A program made the position numbers and the translations under genes. From Archaeoglobus sp. JdFR-24 (lineage in GTDB: Archaea; Halobacteriota; Archaeoglobi; Archaeoglobales; Archaeoglobaceae): a stretch of DNA of 41,292 nucleotides. Shown in pieces: positions 8,777 to 18,041 of this stretch (positions are counted from its first letter, which is position 1; each line of letters begins with the position of its first letter). The stretch is taken from NCBI GenBank assembly GCA_002011215.1, contig MTML01000107.1:1-41292 (forward strand), given 5' to 3'. The notes under the pieces are model-generated. The model was given only the letters and a program-made list of their open reading frames with translations. It searched no databases and was not told the DNA's origin.

Positions 8777-10174
8777 TCAATAAAGTCCACTGAAAATCAG
8801 CCCGAGGTCAAGATTTTCCTCCATTATTGCAGATAGCTTTTCTATTCCATCTTCAGGACAGGCAATGCTGATCCCGAGATACCTTTCCAGTGCTCTTATT
8901 ACATTCTCATTCCAGAAAAGACCGTGAAGATAACTTCCCCATACCATGCCATCCTCACTCATGCAACCATCGTCTTCAAATACGGGCCTTGAGGATTCGG
9001 TTATTCCCTTGTGGATCTCGTATCCCCATACAAACTCACCTTTTATTCTGTCGACTATCACAGCATCTCCGGTTACTCTCTTTTTAACTTGCACAGTTTT
9101 TTTCTTAAACTCTCGAAACTCAGTCACACAATCGAGCAGGCCCAGACCATTTACCCTCAGAAAACCGTGTTCCACACCCATATCTATGATTTCCTTTCCG
9201 AGGATCTGATAACCACCACAAACCCCTATTACAGGTTTTTTTCCGGCTATCTTCCTGATTTTCTCGGCCATTCCGCTTTCCTTTAAAGCCTTAAGATCCC
9301 CAACTGTATCCTTCGTTCCGGGAATTATTATGACATCGTATTCATCCAGATTTTCCTTAAGCTCAACAAACCGACTTACTGCCCTGATTTTTTCAAAATC
9401 CGTGAAATTTGAGATTCTCGGTAACCTCAGAATCCCCACATTGCTCATTCCAGCCCATTCATCTATGTCAAGGGAGTCCTCTGAAAACATTTTTTCACCG
9501 ATGTATGGTAGAACTCCTGCAACAGGCAAGTCTGTGAGTTTTTCCAGCTCCCTCATACCGGGAATCAGAAGCTCCTTCAAGCCCCTGAACTTGTTGATTA
9601 TGAATCCTCTCACCAGAGGCTTCACGTCGTCGGGAAGGAGAGAGTAGGTTCCAAAAAGAGATGAAAAAACACCTCCCCTGTCAATATCCCCAACAATAAA
9701 AATATCCGGTTTTACCATTTTTGCAGTCTTTATGTTCGCAATATCCTTTTCGTAAAGGTTTATCTCGGCCATTCCTCCTGCACCTTCAATAACAATAACA
9801 TCATATTCGCTTTCAAGACTTCTGAAGGCTGATTCAACCGTGCTCATTATATCTCCAATTTTCCTGTAATATTCTGTAATTGAGATATCTCCCACAGCCT
9901 CACCCATCAAAACAAGCTGAGATACTCCATCTCCCTTCGGTTTGAGCAGAACCGGATTCATTCTCTCATCAGGAGTTATACCTGCTGCAAAGGCCTGAAA
10001 AGCCTGAGAAATCGCGATCTCCTTACCCTTTTCAGTAACATATGAATTCAGGCTCATATTCTGGGCTTTGAATGGTGCAACGTTATAGCCTCTCTTTGAA
10101 AGAATTCTGCATAGGCCCGCAACAATCACACTCTTACCAGAATGACTTGAGGTTCCTGTTATCATGAGATGCAT
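8777..10174 (-). CDS. cbiP: Cobyric acid synthase (glutamine-hydrolysing)
   Basis: CbiP/CobQ amidates the b, d, e and g carboxylates of adenosyl-cobyrinic acid diamide, using glutamine and ATP, to give adenosylcobyric acid. The N-terminal dethiobiotin-synthetase-like ATPase domain has its P-loop GTSSHSGKS at residues 7-15, followed by the family-typical FKAQNMSLNS. The C-terminal glutamine amidotransferase domain shows VIGVCGGYQILG with nucleophile Cys319 and YLHGLF with His417. At 465 aa it is slightly shorter than most bacterial forms. The ATG at 10172-10174 has no ribosome site but a T-rich TATA-like element about 26 nt upstream, so it is probably leaderless. It is transcribed divergently from the cobT-like gene and belongs to the cobalamin cluster that follows. 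Confidence 0.95.
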   Translation of the reverse strand: MHLMITGTSSHSGKSVIVAGLCRILSKRGYNVAPFKAQNMSLNSYVTEKGKEIAISQAFQAFAAGITPDERMNPVLLKPKGDGVSQLVLMGEAVGDISITEYYRKIGDIMSTVESAFRSLESEYDVIVIEGAGGMAEINLYEKDIANIKTAKMVKPDIFIVGDIDRGGVFSSLFGTYSLLPDDVKPLVRGFIINKFRGLKELLIPGMRELEKLTDLPVAGVLPYIGEKMFSEDSLDIDEWAGMSNVGILRLPRISNFTDFEKIRAVSRFVELKENLDEYDVIIIPGTKDTVGDLKALKESGMAEKIRKIAGKKPVIGVCGGYQILGKEIIDMGVEHGFLRVNGLGLLDCVTEFREFKKKTVQVKKRVTGDAVIVDRIKGEFVWGYEIHKGITESSRPVFEDDGCMSEDGMVWGSYLHGLFWNENVIRALERYLGISIACPEDGIEKLSAIMEENLDLGLIFSGLY

Positions 10175-10260
10175 AATCTCATTTCACGGGAACAAATAAA
10201 AGAATATTGAATAGAATTAAAATCGCAAGATATTTAAACTAACTTTACCTGGAATCAAGT
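10175..10260. promoter_or_regulatory. Divergent promoter region between cbiP and the cobT-like gene
   Basis: The 86-bp gap carries ATATTTAAA at 10230-10238, centred about 27 nt before the plus-strand ATG at 10261. On the minus strand, CTTTTATTTG lies near 10195-10203, about 26 nt before the cbiP ATG. Both genes would be leaderless. I see no palindromic operator. Confidence 0.5.
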
Positions 10261-11265
10261 ATGTCTGATATCATGCTTGTGGTTCTGGGAAATACCGATG
10301 TTGCAACGATTCCGGGAATATCTATGGCTGGAGCAACGCCCGAACTTACGAAGTTCACACCTCCAGCTGATGTTGAATACGTTTTCTTTGGAAAACCTGT
10401 CACAATAGATGCAATCCCGGTGACTCCTGAGGGGCATCCAACCCCTGCGATAATAACAAAAGCCTGTTATGAGCTTGCCAGCTTTACACTCGTGGCAGTT
10501 AGAGGTGGTTCGCATCTCCCACCCAGGGCACCGCACATTTTCGTATCAGATAAAGCTGGAAAAGATTTTCGCTATGAAAAGGCTGTTCCCGAAGTGAATG
10601 AGGTTATTGAATCTGCTAGATTACTTGGTGAGGAGTTGAGCAAACTCAACATTGAAGAGCTTGTAATAGGAGAGAGCACGCCCGGAGGGACGACTACGGC
10701 ACAGGCCGTGCTGAAGGCTATGGGTTACGATGCAAAAACAAGCTCAGCCGCCCCTGAGAATCCTCAAAAACTGAAAGAAGAGGTAATAGAGGAGGGATTC
10801 GACAGGCTCAAAATAAAAGAAGGTGAGCTTGCGGATCAGCCTTTAAGAGCCCTCGAGGAATTTGGCGATCCGATGCTTGCCACAGTTCTTGGCATATCTG
10901 CTGGTTTTAAAAAAAGGGTTGTTCTGGCTGGTGGAACGCAGATGCTTGCGGTTGCAGCCCTTTTAAAGGCAATGGGAGAGGATATGTCAAGATTCATGAT
11001 TGCCACAACAAAATACGTTGTTCAGGACGAGTCCTCAACCTTTAAGGATACTACAAAGGAGATCGGGATAGAGTACTGGGCTGCGATGCTTGATTTCAGC
11101 AATTCAAAGTTCAAAGGTTTGAGAGATTACGAAATCGGATACGTTAAAGAGGGTGTTGGAGCTGGTGGAAGCGTATATCTTGCAAAAAAGAGAGGAATTT
11201 CTGAAGTAGAGGTTGTGGAGAAAGTCGAGGAGCTCTATAACGCCCTGCACGAGAAAATGATCTAA
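10261..11265 (+). CDS. cobT: Archaeal CobT-like nicotinate-nucleotide phosphoribosyltransferase family protein
   Basis: This 334-aa protein belongs to the archaeal family related to CobT, the enzyme that makes the alpha-ribazole phosphate of the cobamide lower ligand from nicotinate mononucleotide and a base. Recognisable blocks are [20 protein letters not shown] at the N-terminus, [20 protein letters not shown] near 147-166, and [20 protein letters not shown] near 220-240. These glycine-rich loops match the phosphate- and base-binding regions of CobT. Biochemical proof for the archaeal family is limited, so the exact base is uncertain. The start is leaderless, 27 nt from a TATA box. cbiZ begins 6 nt after its stop, so they form an operon. 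Confidence 0.88.
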   Translation: MSDIMLVVLGNTDVATIPGISMAGATPELTKFTPPADVEYVFFGKPVTIDAIPVTPEGHPTPAIITKACYELASFTLVAVRGGSHLPPRAPHIFVSDKAGKDFRYEKAVPEVNEVIESARLLGEELSKLNIEELVIGESTPGGTTTAQAVLKAMGYDAKTSSAAPENPQKLKEEVIEEGFDRLKIKEGELADQPLRALEEFGDPMLATVLGISAGFKKRVVLAGGTQMLAVAALLKAMGEDMSRFMIATTKYVVQDESSTFKDTTKEIGIEYWAAMLDFSNSKFKGLRDYEIGYVKEGVGAGGSVYLAKKRGISEVEVVEKVEELYNALHEKMI

Positions 11266-11271
11266 TTACAT

Positions 11272-11886
11272 ATGATCAAAAAATTTGATGGATTTTTTAT
11301 TCACAGCAATTTCATCAAAAAATTCGATGAGGAGATGGTAGCACTTTCATCGGCACCATATAATGGAGGTCTTTTCAGGGCTAAAGGATTTTTCTTCATG
11401 CATGTGGATAAAAACTATTCAGGAGATTATGTAGCAGACTGCAGGGAGTTTGAACGGAAGAACAAACTTAATAGACATGTTGGTTTCATGACCGCAGCTA
11501 CCATTCCTGAAGTGATGAGCTATTCAAAAAGAGACTTTGTGGAGGCATATGTAACTGCTGGGATTACGAATCCCGGTATAGCGGGTGAGGAATCTGATGT
11601 TGCTGAACACTCTCCAGGCACGATTAACATAGCCCTTATTATAAAAAACGGCCTTACACTGAACGGTATGGTAAATGTTCTGATGACCGCAACAGAGGCA
11701 AAAACCAGAGTGATGATGGAAAAATACAGAGCGACAGGAACAACAAGTGATGGAATCGGTGTTTTCTGCTATGAAGGAGATATCAACTGGGCTGGGACCG
11801 CAACGGAGATTGGGCAGAAGACAGGTGTGGCAGTGGAGAGGGCACTGAGAGAGAGTATTTTGAAATGGGAAAAGATCAAGTGCTGA
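11272..11886 (+). CDS. cbiZ: Adenosylcobinamide amidohydrolase (corrinoid salvage)
   Basis: CbiZ cleaves the aminopropanol side chain from adenosylcobinamide to give adenosylcobyric acid, letting archaea re-enter the pathway from salvaged corrinoids. The 204-aa length fits the family. Typical motifs are VTAGITNPGIAGEE (about 93-106), PGTINIALII (about 113), a TATEAKTRVM block (about 138) and ATGTTSDGIGV (about 155). It is directly downstream of the cobT-like gene. Its product is the substrate of CbiB, encoded nearby together with CobD, which makes the aminopropanol phosphate. The locus thus couples de novo and salvage routes. Confidence 0.93.
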   Translation: MIKKFDGFFIHSNFIKKFDEEMVALSSAPYNGGLFRAKGFFFMHVDKNYSGDYVADCREFERKNKLNRHVGFMTAATIPEVMSYSKRDFVEAYVTAGITNPGIAGEESDVAEHSPGTINIALIIKNGLTLNGMVNVLMTATEAKTRVMMEKYRATGTTSDGIGVFCYEGDINWAGTATEIGQKTGVAVERALRESILKWEKIKC

Positions 11887-12054
11887 TGAGATTTGAACGT
11901 ATTATATTTACAAAAATAAAATTGGATCGTTCTAGATTCACATCTGAGAGAATCAGATTGGCAAAAAATTAACCAACTTTAACCACCGAGTTTTTGGACT
12001 ATATATGTGCCAAATACAGTAAAATTTGATTATTTTTGCTAAAATTTACCAATT

Positions 12055-13539
12055 TCAAGTTGGATTTGGATTTTGGGTACCATCTTTGAAGTTGTTTTCG
12101 GGAGTAACAGCTTCGAAGCTGTTAAAGGTATGTGTTCGAATTGTCGTGTATGGTTTACTGTTTAACCATCTCGGTTGGATGTGTGTGTACGCCATCAGAG
12201 TTTGAATATCGTGAACTACAGCATGCCTGATCTCTTTTTTAACGATGTCCTCGCTTGATTCCCCCTCTTCCTTAAAAAACCTCAGAAGCTTGGCAGCGAA
12301 TAACGAGAGTACAGCAGAGATTACGAAAAGAAAGTCGTAGTTTGCGAGATGAATGGCAGGAATGTCTACAAAGCCTAAGGATGACTCGATGTCTATCCGT
12401 ATAGCAAAGTTTGCAGACAAAAAGGCTGAAGCGATAATTCCGCCGCTGATGGATCCTATGGCTGCGAACAATGACACAACTACATTGTGAACCGCATAAT
12501 ATGAAGCTGATGAACCCCTTGGAGTCATCTTTGCGATCATGTTCATAAATGCTATACCCGATATACCTGAATAAAACCCATCCAGTATGTAGATTGAGAT
12601 GAGTAGTAGTGGTGTTAAATGATGCTTTTCCGGCATGGTTGTGAATGTGAAGGCAAAGGCTGCTATTGAGAAGGAAATGAAAGATAAGACTGTTATAGGC
12701 TTGTTTCCAAACCTGTCCATTATTCTGCCTGAAATATGCAGAAAATACGTGGAACTTAGCTGGCTGATGGATGCTAAGGCTATAACAACCCAGACTGGGT
12801 ATTCTAGAATTGTAACGATGTAGACTGAAAAGAATGGTAGAGCCATTTCTGAGGCAAATTTCCATAACGATAGAGATGTAACAAGCTTTAAGAAGTTTGA
12901 ATCCTTCAATGGCTCTTTAAGATTTCTTTTTCCCTTGTGCTCGACTTCTACATCTTCAATTCCTTTTATGAAAAACAAGCTTACCATTCCGGCTGCGAAT
13001 GCAGTTATGAAAACCAGCGAAAATGCTGTCTTACCGAATGCATTGAAGATGAACGTGAATGCAAGAACAACAAACAGTGCTGCAAACTTTCCATAAGCAA
13101 TTCTTTTTGAATAGAATTCCCCCCGGATATGCATTGGGATCAGATCCCTCATCCACGAATTCCAGGCAACCGTAGATACCTCCTTGAAGAGATTGTAAAT
13201 TGCAAAAAGTATTACGAAAGGCAGAATTGCTGAATGCCCGTTAATATACAACACGATTCCTGTAACCAGTAATGAAGAGCGAGAAATAAAGTTTGCCAGA
13301 ACTGAGATCTTTTTTCTGCTGAATTTTTCAGCAAAGATAACTGAAGGAATTTGAATGAGCTGTGAAATGAAGGGAATTGCTGCAACCAGGCCTATTATAG
13401 ATGGATCCGCATTTATGGAGACGAGATACGAACTTATGATGGATGCTGTTAGAAGAGAAAACATTATCTGCGAGGCTACCCCATCCATCAAAAGGTTCCT
13501 GAGGCTTAAATTAAGGCTTTCTTTGGTCTGCTCACCCAT
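12055..13539 (-). CDS. MFS transporter with a hydrophilic C-terminal tail
   Basis: A major facilitator superfamily carrier with about 12 membrane helices in two six-helix halves. The loop between helices 2 and 3 reads AEKFSRKKISVL and its counterpart in the second half reads GRIMDRFGNKPITVL, the repeated MFS signature. After the last helix a charged tail of about 70 residues follows, unusual in length and composition near its end (rich in Thr, Asn and Pro). I use the ATG at 13537-13539. A TATA-like element at 13583-13589 puts transcription near 13560, downstream of the alternative GTG (13567-13569), and GGAG precedes the ATG. It sits inside the cobalamin cluster but on its own promoter; corrinoid transport is possible but unsupported by sequence. 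Confidence 0.82.
   Translation of the reverse strand: MGEQTKESLNLSLRNLLMDGVASQIMFSLLTASIISSYLVSINADPSIIGLVAAIPFISQLIQIPSVIFAEKFSRKKISVLANFISRSSLLVTGIVLYINGHSAILPFVILFAIYNLFKEVSTVAWNSWMRDLIPMHIRGEFYSKRIAYGKFAALFVVLAFTFIFNAFGKTAFSLVFITAFAAGMVSLFFIKGIEDVEVEHKGKRNLKEPLKDSNFLKLVTSLSLWKFASEMALPFFSVYIVTILEYPVWVVIALASISQLSSTYFLHISGRIMDRFGNKPITVLSFISFSIAAFAFTFTTMPEKHHLTPLLLISIYILDGFYSGISGIAFMNMIAKMTPRGSSASYYAVHNVVVSLFAAIGSISGGIIASAFLSANFAIRIDIESSLGFVDIPAIHLANYDFLFVISAVLSLFAAKLLRFFKEEGESSEDIVKKEIRHAVVHDIQTLMAYTHIQPRWLNSKPYTTIRTHTFNSFEAVTPENNFKDGTQNPNPT
12105..12124. repeat. 20-bp perfect palindrome in the MFS gene tail
   Basis: The bases TAACAGCTTCGAAGCTGTTA form a perfect 20-bp palindrome within the codons of the MFS C-terminal tail, 50-70 bp before the stop. 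It could fold as a stem-loop near the mRNA 3' end or bind a dimeric protein. Function unknown. Confidence 0.6.
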
Positions 13540-13794
13540 ACGAGGTCTTTCTCCAACCGAACCAACCACAATCTACTCTGAGTATTTAAGGATGGTGGTT
13601 GATAAGTTGGGCATAGAAACATTAGCAAAAATAAAAGCAGAATATGATCGAATAATATGTTAAAAGTAAATGATTTTGTTAGGGGTCAGATTTCTTCAAA
13701 AGGATCAAAAACCATTAGAGATCCAGATGCGGTATAGCAACTTTCAAAAATAATCTTTCAGAGGGGTTGCAAGAATCCTTTTAGACATACGATT

Positions 13795-14769
13795 TCACAA
13801 ACTACTTTTCAAAATATCAATTAACTTAGAATTCTCTTCCGGCATTCTTACAGAGAACCTGATATAACCTGGCAGACCGAAGGATGTGCAGTCCCTGACG
13901 ACAATCCCTCTGGATTTCAAATAATCCACAGTCCCCTTACCAGTCTTCATGAGGAAAAAGTTGGCATCACTCTTCAACCCGAGATTTCTTTCGATCCTGT
14001 TTTTCTCCTTCCAGATTTTGGGCATTGTCTTTCTCAAAAATCCGAACTCGTCCTCTACAACCTTTTCAAGAAAAGCATAGCCAGCAGAACCTATGCTCCA
14101 GGGCATTCTAACTTTCCTGAACTCTTCTGCAAAACCGATCACATACCCAACTCTGATTCCCGGCATCCCATAGCTTTTTGTGAAGGTTCTCAGCCTGATT
14201 ATCCTCTCACTTTCAGGAGATCTGTAATTCTGAACAAAATCCATGAAAGCCTCATCCAGAATTAGGATCGATTCTGTATCTTCCACAGCCTCAACCAGGG
14301 GTTTAAGCCTATCTGGTGGAAAATATTTCCCATCAGGGTTGTTTGGGTTGCAAAAGAACACCACACTATCCTTTTCAACCATCTCTGCCATATCCTCTGG
14401 ATTTCCCGGACATTTTGTGATCTCGCAGCCAAACATCCTCGAAATTCTCTCATATTCTGAGTAGGTGTGCTCGGGAATGAGCACTCTGCTTCCCAGCCTC
14501 AAAAGAAGTACTCCCACCAGATATATTGCCTCAGTTGCTCCTGCTGTAATAGCCAAATCTTCATCAACAATCTCACCAAGCTCTTTTTCCAGACTGTCCC
14601 AGTAAACATAATCCGGGGCTCTTTTGGCGGCCTTTGAGAAAATTTCATCCTTCCATTCCGGCTGGTAAGGATTTACGGAAACCGAGAAATCTATAAATGT
14701 ATCTGTCCCGCTTTTGCTGTTTATTCTGCCACCATGTTCAGTGGTGAAATCAAAGAGGTAGGGTTTCAT
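13795..14769 (-). CDS. cobD: L-threonine-O-3-phosphate decarboxylase
   Basis: This 324-aa fold-type I PLP enzyme of the HisC/CobD group should decarboxylate L-threonine phosphate to (R)-1-amino-2-propanol phosphate, the linker of the cobamide nucleotide loop. Visible features are the N-terminal EHGG segment, SVSVNPYQP (29-37), CNPNNPDG (about 140-147), DEAFMDF with the PLP-pyridine Asp (about 172), TKSYG with Schiff-base Lys198, and a late Arg in YIRFSVR. HGG and the absence of histidine-pathway neighbours favour CobD over HisC. It begins 34 nt after the cbiB stop on the same strand, so the pair that makes and attaches aminopropanol phosphate is co-transcribed. Confidence 0.9.
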   Translation of the reverse strand: MKPYLFDFTTEHGGRINSKSGTDTFIDFSVSVNPYQPEWKDEIFSKAAKRAPDYVYWDSLEKELGEIVDEDLAITAGATEAIYLVGVLLLRLGSRVLIPEHTYSEYERISRMFGCEITKCPGNPEDMAEMVEKDSVVFFCNPNNPDGKYFPPDRLKPLVEAVEDTESILILDEAFMDFVQNYRSPESERIIRLRTFTKSYGMPGIRVGYVIGFAEEFRKVRMPWSIGSAGYAFLEKVVEDEFGFLRKTMPKIWKEKNRIERNLGLKSDANFFLMKTGKGTVDYLKSRGIVVRDCTSFGLPGYIRFSVRMPEENSKLIDILKSSL

Positions 14770-14803
14770 GGGTTAAATTTCAGGCATGACTTTTAAAACA
14801 TTT

Positions 14804-15751
14804 TCAAATGAGAGAAGATTCTACCAAAAAGAGTGCAGCAAACACAACAAGGAGCCATTCAGCAAGTATGATTCTGAACACCCTTACAGACCTCAAAACA
14901 TCTTTTAATCCTGCTTTTCTTCCCGGAAAAGAATAAACTCCTTTTTTCTCAAGATTTACTCCAAGAACCGCACTCATGCATGCAACCGGCTTATCACCAT
15001 TTATCTTGAACCTCGCCAGTTTATAGTAAGCTGCAACTCTGCGGGGAGAGAGAGGTAAGAAGAGACAAAAGGCTATTCTCGCTGGAATGTAATTGAGCAG
15101 ATCATCGAGTCTCGCGATAAACTTCCCGAAATATACATATTTTCCTGTTCTATACCCTATCATAGCATCCATTGTATTAACGGCCCTGTAGACCATTGCT
15201 CCGGGCAGACCGAAGAGGATGAAATAAAACATTGGTGAGATTACGCTGTCGACGAGATTTTCTGAGAGACTCTCTATTGATGCTGAGCATAACTCATGTC
15301 TTTCAAGTTTTGATACGTCCCGGCTCACTATCATGGCTGTTTGCGATCTCTGCTCCTCCAGGTCTGTAACAACTGTCCTTTTGATGTGCTCTTCAAGGCC
15401 CTTTATGGCAAAGGTCGTTTTAGTCAGGTAAACTGAGAGCAGGAAACCGAGAGGAATCAGAGGGGTCAGAGGAATTAACTCAGGAATAAAAGAGAGAAAC
15501 AGAGCAAACAGAATGATTGCAAGGGATGATACGGCACCTGCAAGAAAATCAATGTACTTGCCTCTTCGGACATAAATTCTGTCAGCAAAGGAGATCAGCT
15601 TGCCAAACCAGACCGTTGGATGTACCATCATCTTCGGCTCTCCGACAAGAAAGTCGAGAAGAATTGCCAGTAAAAGAACCAACATCTTATCAGGGTGCAT
15701 GCTCCCGGCTGAAAGAATTGAAGCTTCCATCAGTTGAAGTATATTCTCCAT
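14804..15751 (-). CDS. cbiB: Adenosylcobinamide-phosphate synthase
   Basis: CbiB is an integral membrane enzyme that joins adenosylcobyric acid to aminopropanol phosphate. The 315-aa protein has the family's early DFLVGEPKMMVHPTVWFGK block (about 33-51). It also carries the central conserved segment IVSRDVSKLERHELCSASIE and SENLVDSVISPMFYFILFGL (about 142-181), then YRAVNTMDAMIGYRTGKYVY. Four to five hydrophobic helices are visible. The start is uncertain: the first ATG gives about 20 residues before the family-typical start near MHPDKMLVLLLA. It is divergent from cobS and upstream of cobD. Confidence 0.93.
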   Translation of the reverse strand: MENILQLMEASILSAGSMHPDKMLVLLLAILLDFLVGEPKMMVHPTVWFGKLISFADRIYVRRGKYIDFLAGAVSSLAIILFALFLSFIPELIPLTPLIPLGFLLSVYLTKTTFAIKGLEEHIKRTVVTDLEEQRSQTAMIVSRDVSKLERHELCSASIESLSENLVDSVISPMFYFILFGLPGAMVYRAVNTMDAMIGYRTGKYVYFGKFIARLDDLLNYIPARIAFCLFLPLSPRRVAAYYKLARFKINGDKPVACMSAVLGVNLEKKGVYSFPGRKAGLKDVLRSVRVFRIILAEWLLVVFAALFLVESSLI

Positions 15752-15810
15752 TAAACTTCATCAGACATTAAATCAAAAAAATTTTATCTTTAATAGCTTC
15801 AGACAGTGTC

Positions 15811-16506
15811 ATGAGAAATCTGATTTCATTTTTCACGAGAATCCCGATAAATGGTGATCTGAATAAAACAAGAAGGGAAATATGGCTCCTTCCAGTTCTC
15901 GGGCTTGTAACAGCCTTCATTCCCTCATTGATTCTTTATTTCAATTTTCCGTTGAGGGGGGTGCTATCAGTTATAGCCCTCTATTTCTTTACAGGCCTGA
16001 TTCATCTCGATGGTCTGAGCGATTTTGCCGATGGAGTTATGGTAAAGGGAAACAGAGAAGACAAGATAAGAGCGATGAAGGGTGTTGAAGTTGGTACTGC
16101 AGGAATATTCGCTTTAACATCAGTGGTTATCTTACAGATGTTTGCACTCGCCACCCTGCCCTTCTGGGCATTACTTGTTGCAGAGATCAATTCAAAGATG
16201 TCGATGATGATTATGCTGTCTTTTAAAAAGCCACTTGGTAATGGGCTTGGAAGCTATTTCATGGAGGCTGTAACAGTAAGGAAATTACTTCTCTCCTTTA
16301 TCGTTTATCTCGCACTCATGGCTATATTTTCCGTATTCTACAAAATTTCAGTTATTTCAGTAGTATCACTGGTGATGGCGCTTTACATTGCCAGAATTTC
16401 GCTGAAAAATTTCGGTGGGATAAACGGGGACTGCATCGGCGCATCTGCTGAGTTGACAAGAGCCTTCAGTTTGATTATATGCACATTAGGGAATGCCCAA
16501 GTTTAG
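15811..16506 (+). CDS. cobS: Adenosylcobinamide-GDP ribazoletransferase (cobalamin synthase)
   Basis: CobS condenses adenosylcobinamide-GDP with alpha-ribazole (phosphate) at the membrane to complete the cobamide. The 231-aa polytopic protein has the active-site motif GLIHLDGLSDFADG (62-75) with acidic residues for Mg2+, followed by GVEVGTAGIFAL and a C-terminal GGINGDCIGASAELTRA. The beginning MRNLISFFTRIPI matches the family start. A TATA-like TTTTATCTT near 15782-15790 is about 26 nt upstream, so it is leaderless and divergent from cbiB. cobY follows after 20 nt. Confidence 0.95.
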   Translation: MRNLISFFTRIPINGDLNKTRREIWLLPVLGLVTAFIPSLILYFNFPLRGVLSVIALYFFTGLIHLDGLSDFADGVMVKGNREDKIRAMKGVEVGTAGIFALTSVVILQMFALATLPFWALLVAEINSKMSMMIMLSFKKPLGNGLGSYFMEAVTVRKLLLSFIVYLALMAIFSVFYKISVISVVSLVMALYIARISLKNFGGINGDCIGASAELTRAFSLIICTLGNAQV

Positions 16507-16526
16507 AACGTTTCCGGGGTTGAGCT

Positions 16527-17093
16527 ATGGAGATTTTAAAAATAATACTTGCAGGTGGAAAATCAACGAGAATGGGGAGAGAGAAACCAATCTTGGGGGT
16601 TAATGGGGTTCCACTGGTCATGAGAGCTTACAGAGCTTGCAGTAACGCGGTTGTCGCGGTAAGCAGACACACTCCCGAAACAAAAAAATTCTGTATCTCA
16701 AACAGAATCCCTTTCATCAATACCCCTGGCAGAGGATACGTTGAAGATGTTATATGGTTGCTTGAAGAATACGGCCCCTTTTTAAGCGTATCGTGCGATA
16801 TTCCCTTCATCAGAGAAGGAGATATCATGGAAATTGAAAATCATTTCAAAAAGCTTTCAAAAAGAATAAGCTTAACAGGATACTTAGATCTCAAAGACGT
16901 TCCCAAGGGAGCAAACACAAAAATATTCGGGAATCGCTGTATTGTTGGATTGAATACAGTATCTCACGACAGAGAAGATTTCATCAGGTTATCAAACCCA
17001 CTCCTCGCCTTCAATATAAACACACCCTTCGATCTTTTTCTGGCAAACAGGCTTGCAATCATCCTGGATTCTGAAAAAGTTAGCGATTTATAG
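16527..17093 (+). CDS. cobY: Adenosylcobinamide-phosphate guanylyltransferase (archaeal type)
   Basis: CobY is the archaeal, non-orthologous replacement of CobU and transfers GMP from GTP to adenosylcobinamide phosphate. The protein is a MobA-like nucleotidyltransferase: IILAGGKSTRMGREKP (6-21) is the GTP-binding loop and VSCDIPFI (about 91) contains the metal-binding Asp. The 188-aa length fits. Context right behind cobS decides CobY over MobA. GGGGTTGA precedes the ATG. Its last 14 nt overlap the end of mobB, transcribed convergently. Confidence 0.9.
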   Translation: MEILKIILAGGKSTRMGREKPILGVNGVPLVMRAYRACSNAVVAVSRHTPETKKFCISNRIPFINTPGRGYVEDVIWLLEEYGPFLSVSCDIPFIREGDIMEIENHFKKLSKRISLTGYLDLKDVPKGANTKIFGNRCIVGLNTVSHDREDFIRLSNPLLAFNINTPFDLFLANRLAIILDSEKVSDL

Positions 17094-17574
17094 TCTGATA
17101 GTGATCATAAACCAGATTCGCAAGCCTTTTCAAATCCTCTTCCTGAAGCCTGAAAGTTGTGTAGCCGGGGACACTTCTCTTACATACCACTGCAATAATT
17201 CTGCCATTTTCAAATCTCGAGATCTCTTCAGGAGAGTTCACGACTACTATCCTGTCCTTTCCAGCTCTGCTGAATCCTTCTGTAAGAACCAGATCATACC
17301 TGCTGAGATATCGGTCATAAACGTATTCAAGATCATACTGTAACTCGTCAACCCTCTTTATGAGAGCAAACCTGGTGGGAGATGATATGGCAACATCTGC
17401 ACCACTCTGGTAAAATTTCCATGAATCCTTACCCTCTTTATCAAAATCAAAATCTCCATGGGCGTGATGCTTCACAACAGCAATCTTCAATCCCTTTTCT
17501 ATTAAAACAGGAACTATTTTCTCAATAACCGTAGTCTTGCCCGAGTCTGGAGAACCCACGACACTGATAATCAT
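17080..17574 (-). CDS. mobB: Molybdopterin-guanine dinucleotide biosynthesis adaptor MobB
   Basis: MobB is a small P-loop GTPase that assists attachment of GMP to molybdopterin. Walker A GSPDSGKTT is at residues 7-15. KHHAHGDFDFDKEGKDSWKF (about 35-54) is the family hallmark, and LVLTEGFSRAGKDRI (about 95) contains the Walker B-like acidic pair. At 164 aa it is full length. A molybdenum or tungsten pterin cofactor is implied for the organism, but no molybdoenzyme is in the window. It has a 14-bp convergent overlap with cobY. Confidence 0.93.
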   Translation of the reverse strand: MIISVVGSPDSGKTTVIEKIVPVLIEKGLKIAVVKHHAHGDFDFDKEGKDSWKFYQSGADVAISSPTRFALIKRVDELQYDLEYVYDRYLSRYDLVLTEGFSRAGKDRIVVVNSPEEISRFENGRIIAVVCKRSVPGYTTFRLQEEDLKRLANLVYDHYQTINR

Positions 17575-17607
17575 AAAAGGATTACTTCCACCAGACTAAA
17601 AAGTTTG

Positions 17608-17937
17608 TCACATGAACGTGGGCGGAGTTCCGATGGTTATGTAAACAGCCTTTGTATTTCCAGTGTTCCGCATCTTATGTGGAATGCTGGATGGGTGCCA
17701 GATTACATCGCCAGGACTCATCGCATAATGTATATTCCCAACCCGGCATTCCACATTGCCCTCTAAAAGAATTCTTACTTCCTCACCTTCATGCTCGTAT
17801 TCATCCGTTTCGGCACCCGGCTCGAGTTCAGACTTTATTACAATCAAATTACCGGATTTTGCTTTTATTCTATAGGTGATTCCATCAAAAATCCTCTTTG
17901 CTATTTCCTCGCCGGATTTTATCAGGACTGCCATCAT
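17608..17937 (-). CDS. Small cupin-domain protein
   Basis: A 109-aa single-domain cupin. The first cupin box is EYEHEGEEVRILLEGNVECRV (about 46-66), where canonical G-x5-H-x-H-x3,4-E-x6-G is reduced to one His and Glu. The second box, PGDVIWHPSSIPHKMRNTG (about 75-93), has the usual P-x-G/D and His. With only part of the metal set, the activity is uncertain; such proteins range from isomerases to sugar or metal sensors. It lies 33 nt upstream of mobB on the same strand and may share its transcript, but the link is not obvious. Confidence 0.8.
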   Translation of the reverse strand: MMAVLIKSGEEIAKRIFDGITYRIKAKSGNLIVIKSELEPGAETDEYEHEGEEVRILLEGNVECRVGNIHYAMSPGDVIWHPSSIPHKMRNTGNTKAVYITIGTPPTFM

Positions 17938-18041
17938 AAATTAACATAATGATTAACAATTATAAAAATGTTATGTTGGAATAATCCTTATTTGAGCAAG
18001 GAAGGTCAAAAAGAAAAAATCAAATAAAAATAATCGAAAGT

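Noticed and set aside
11973..13610. Partly complementary sequences flanking the MFS gene (ccaactttaaccacc and ggtggttgataagttgg)
   Set aside because: The match needs a 2-nt gap, and a second shared motif nearby is in the wrong order for terminal inverted repeats, so an insertion element is not supported.
13592..13663. 23-codon ATG frame (MVVDKLGIETLAKIKAEYDR...)
   Set aside because: It is short, overlaps the promoter of the MFS gene on the other strand, and has no recognisable family or ribosome site.
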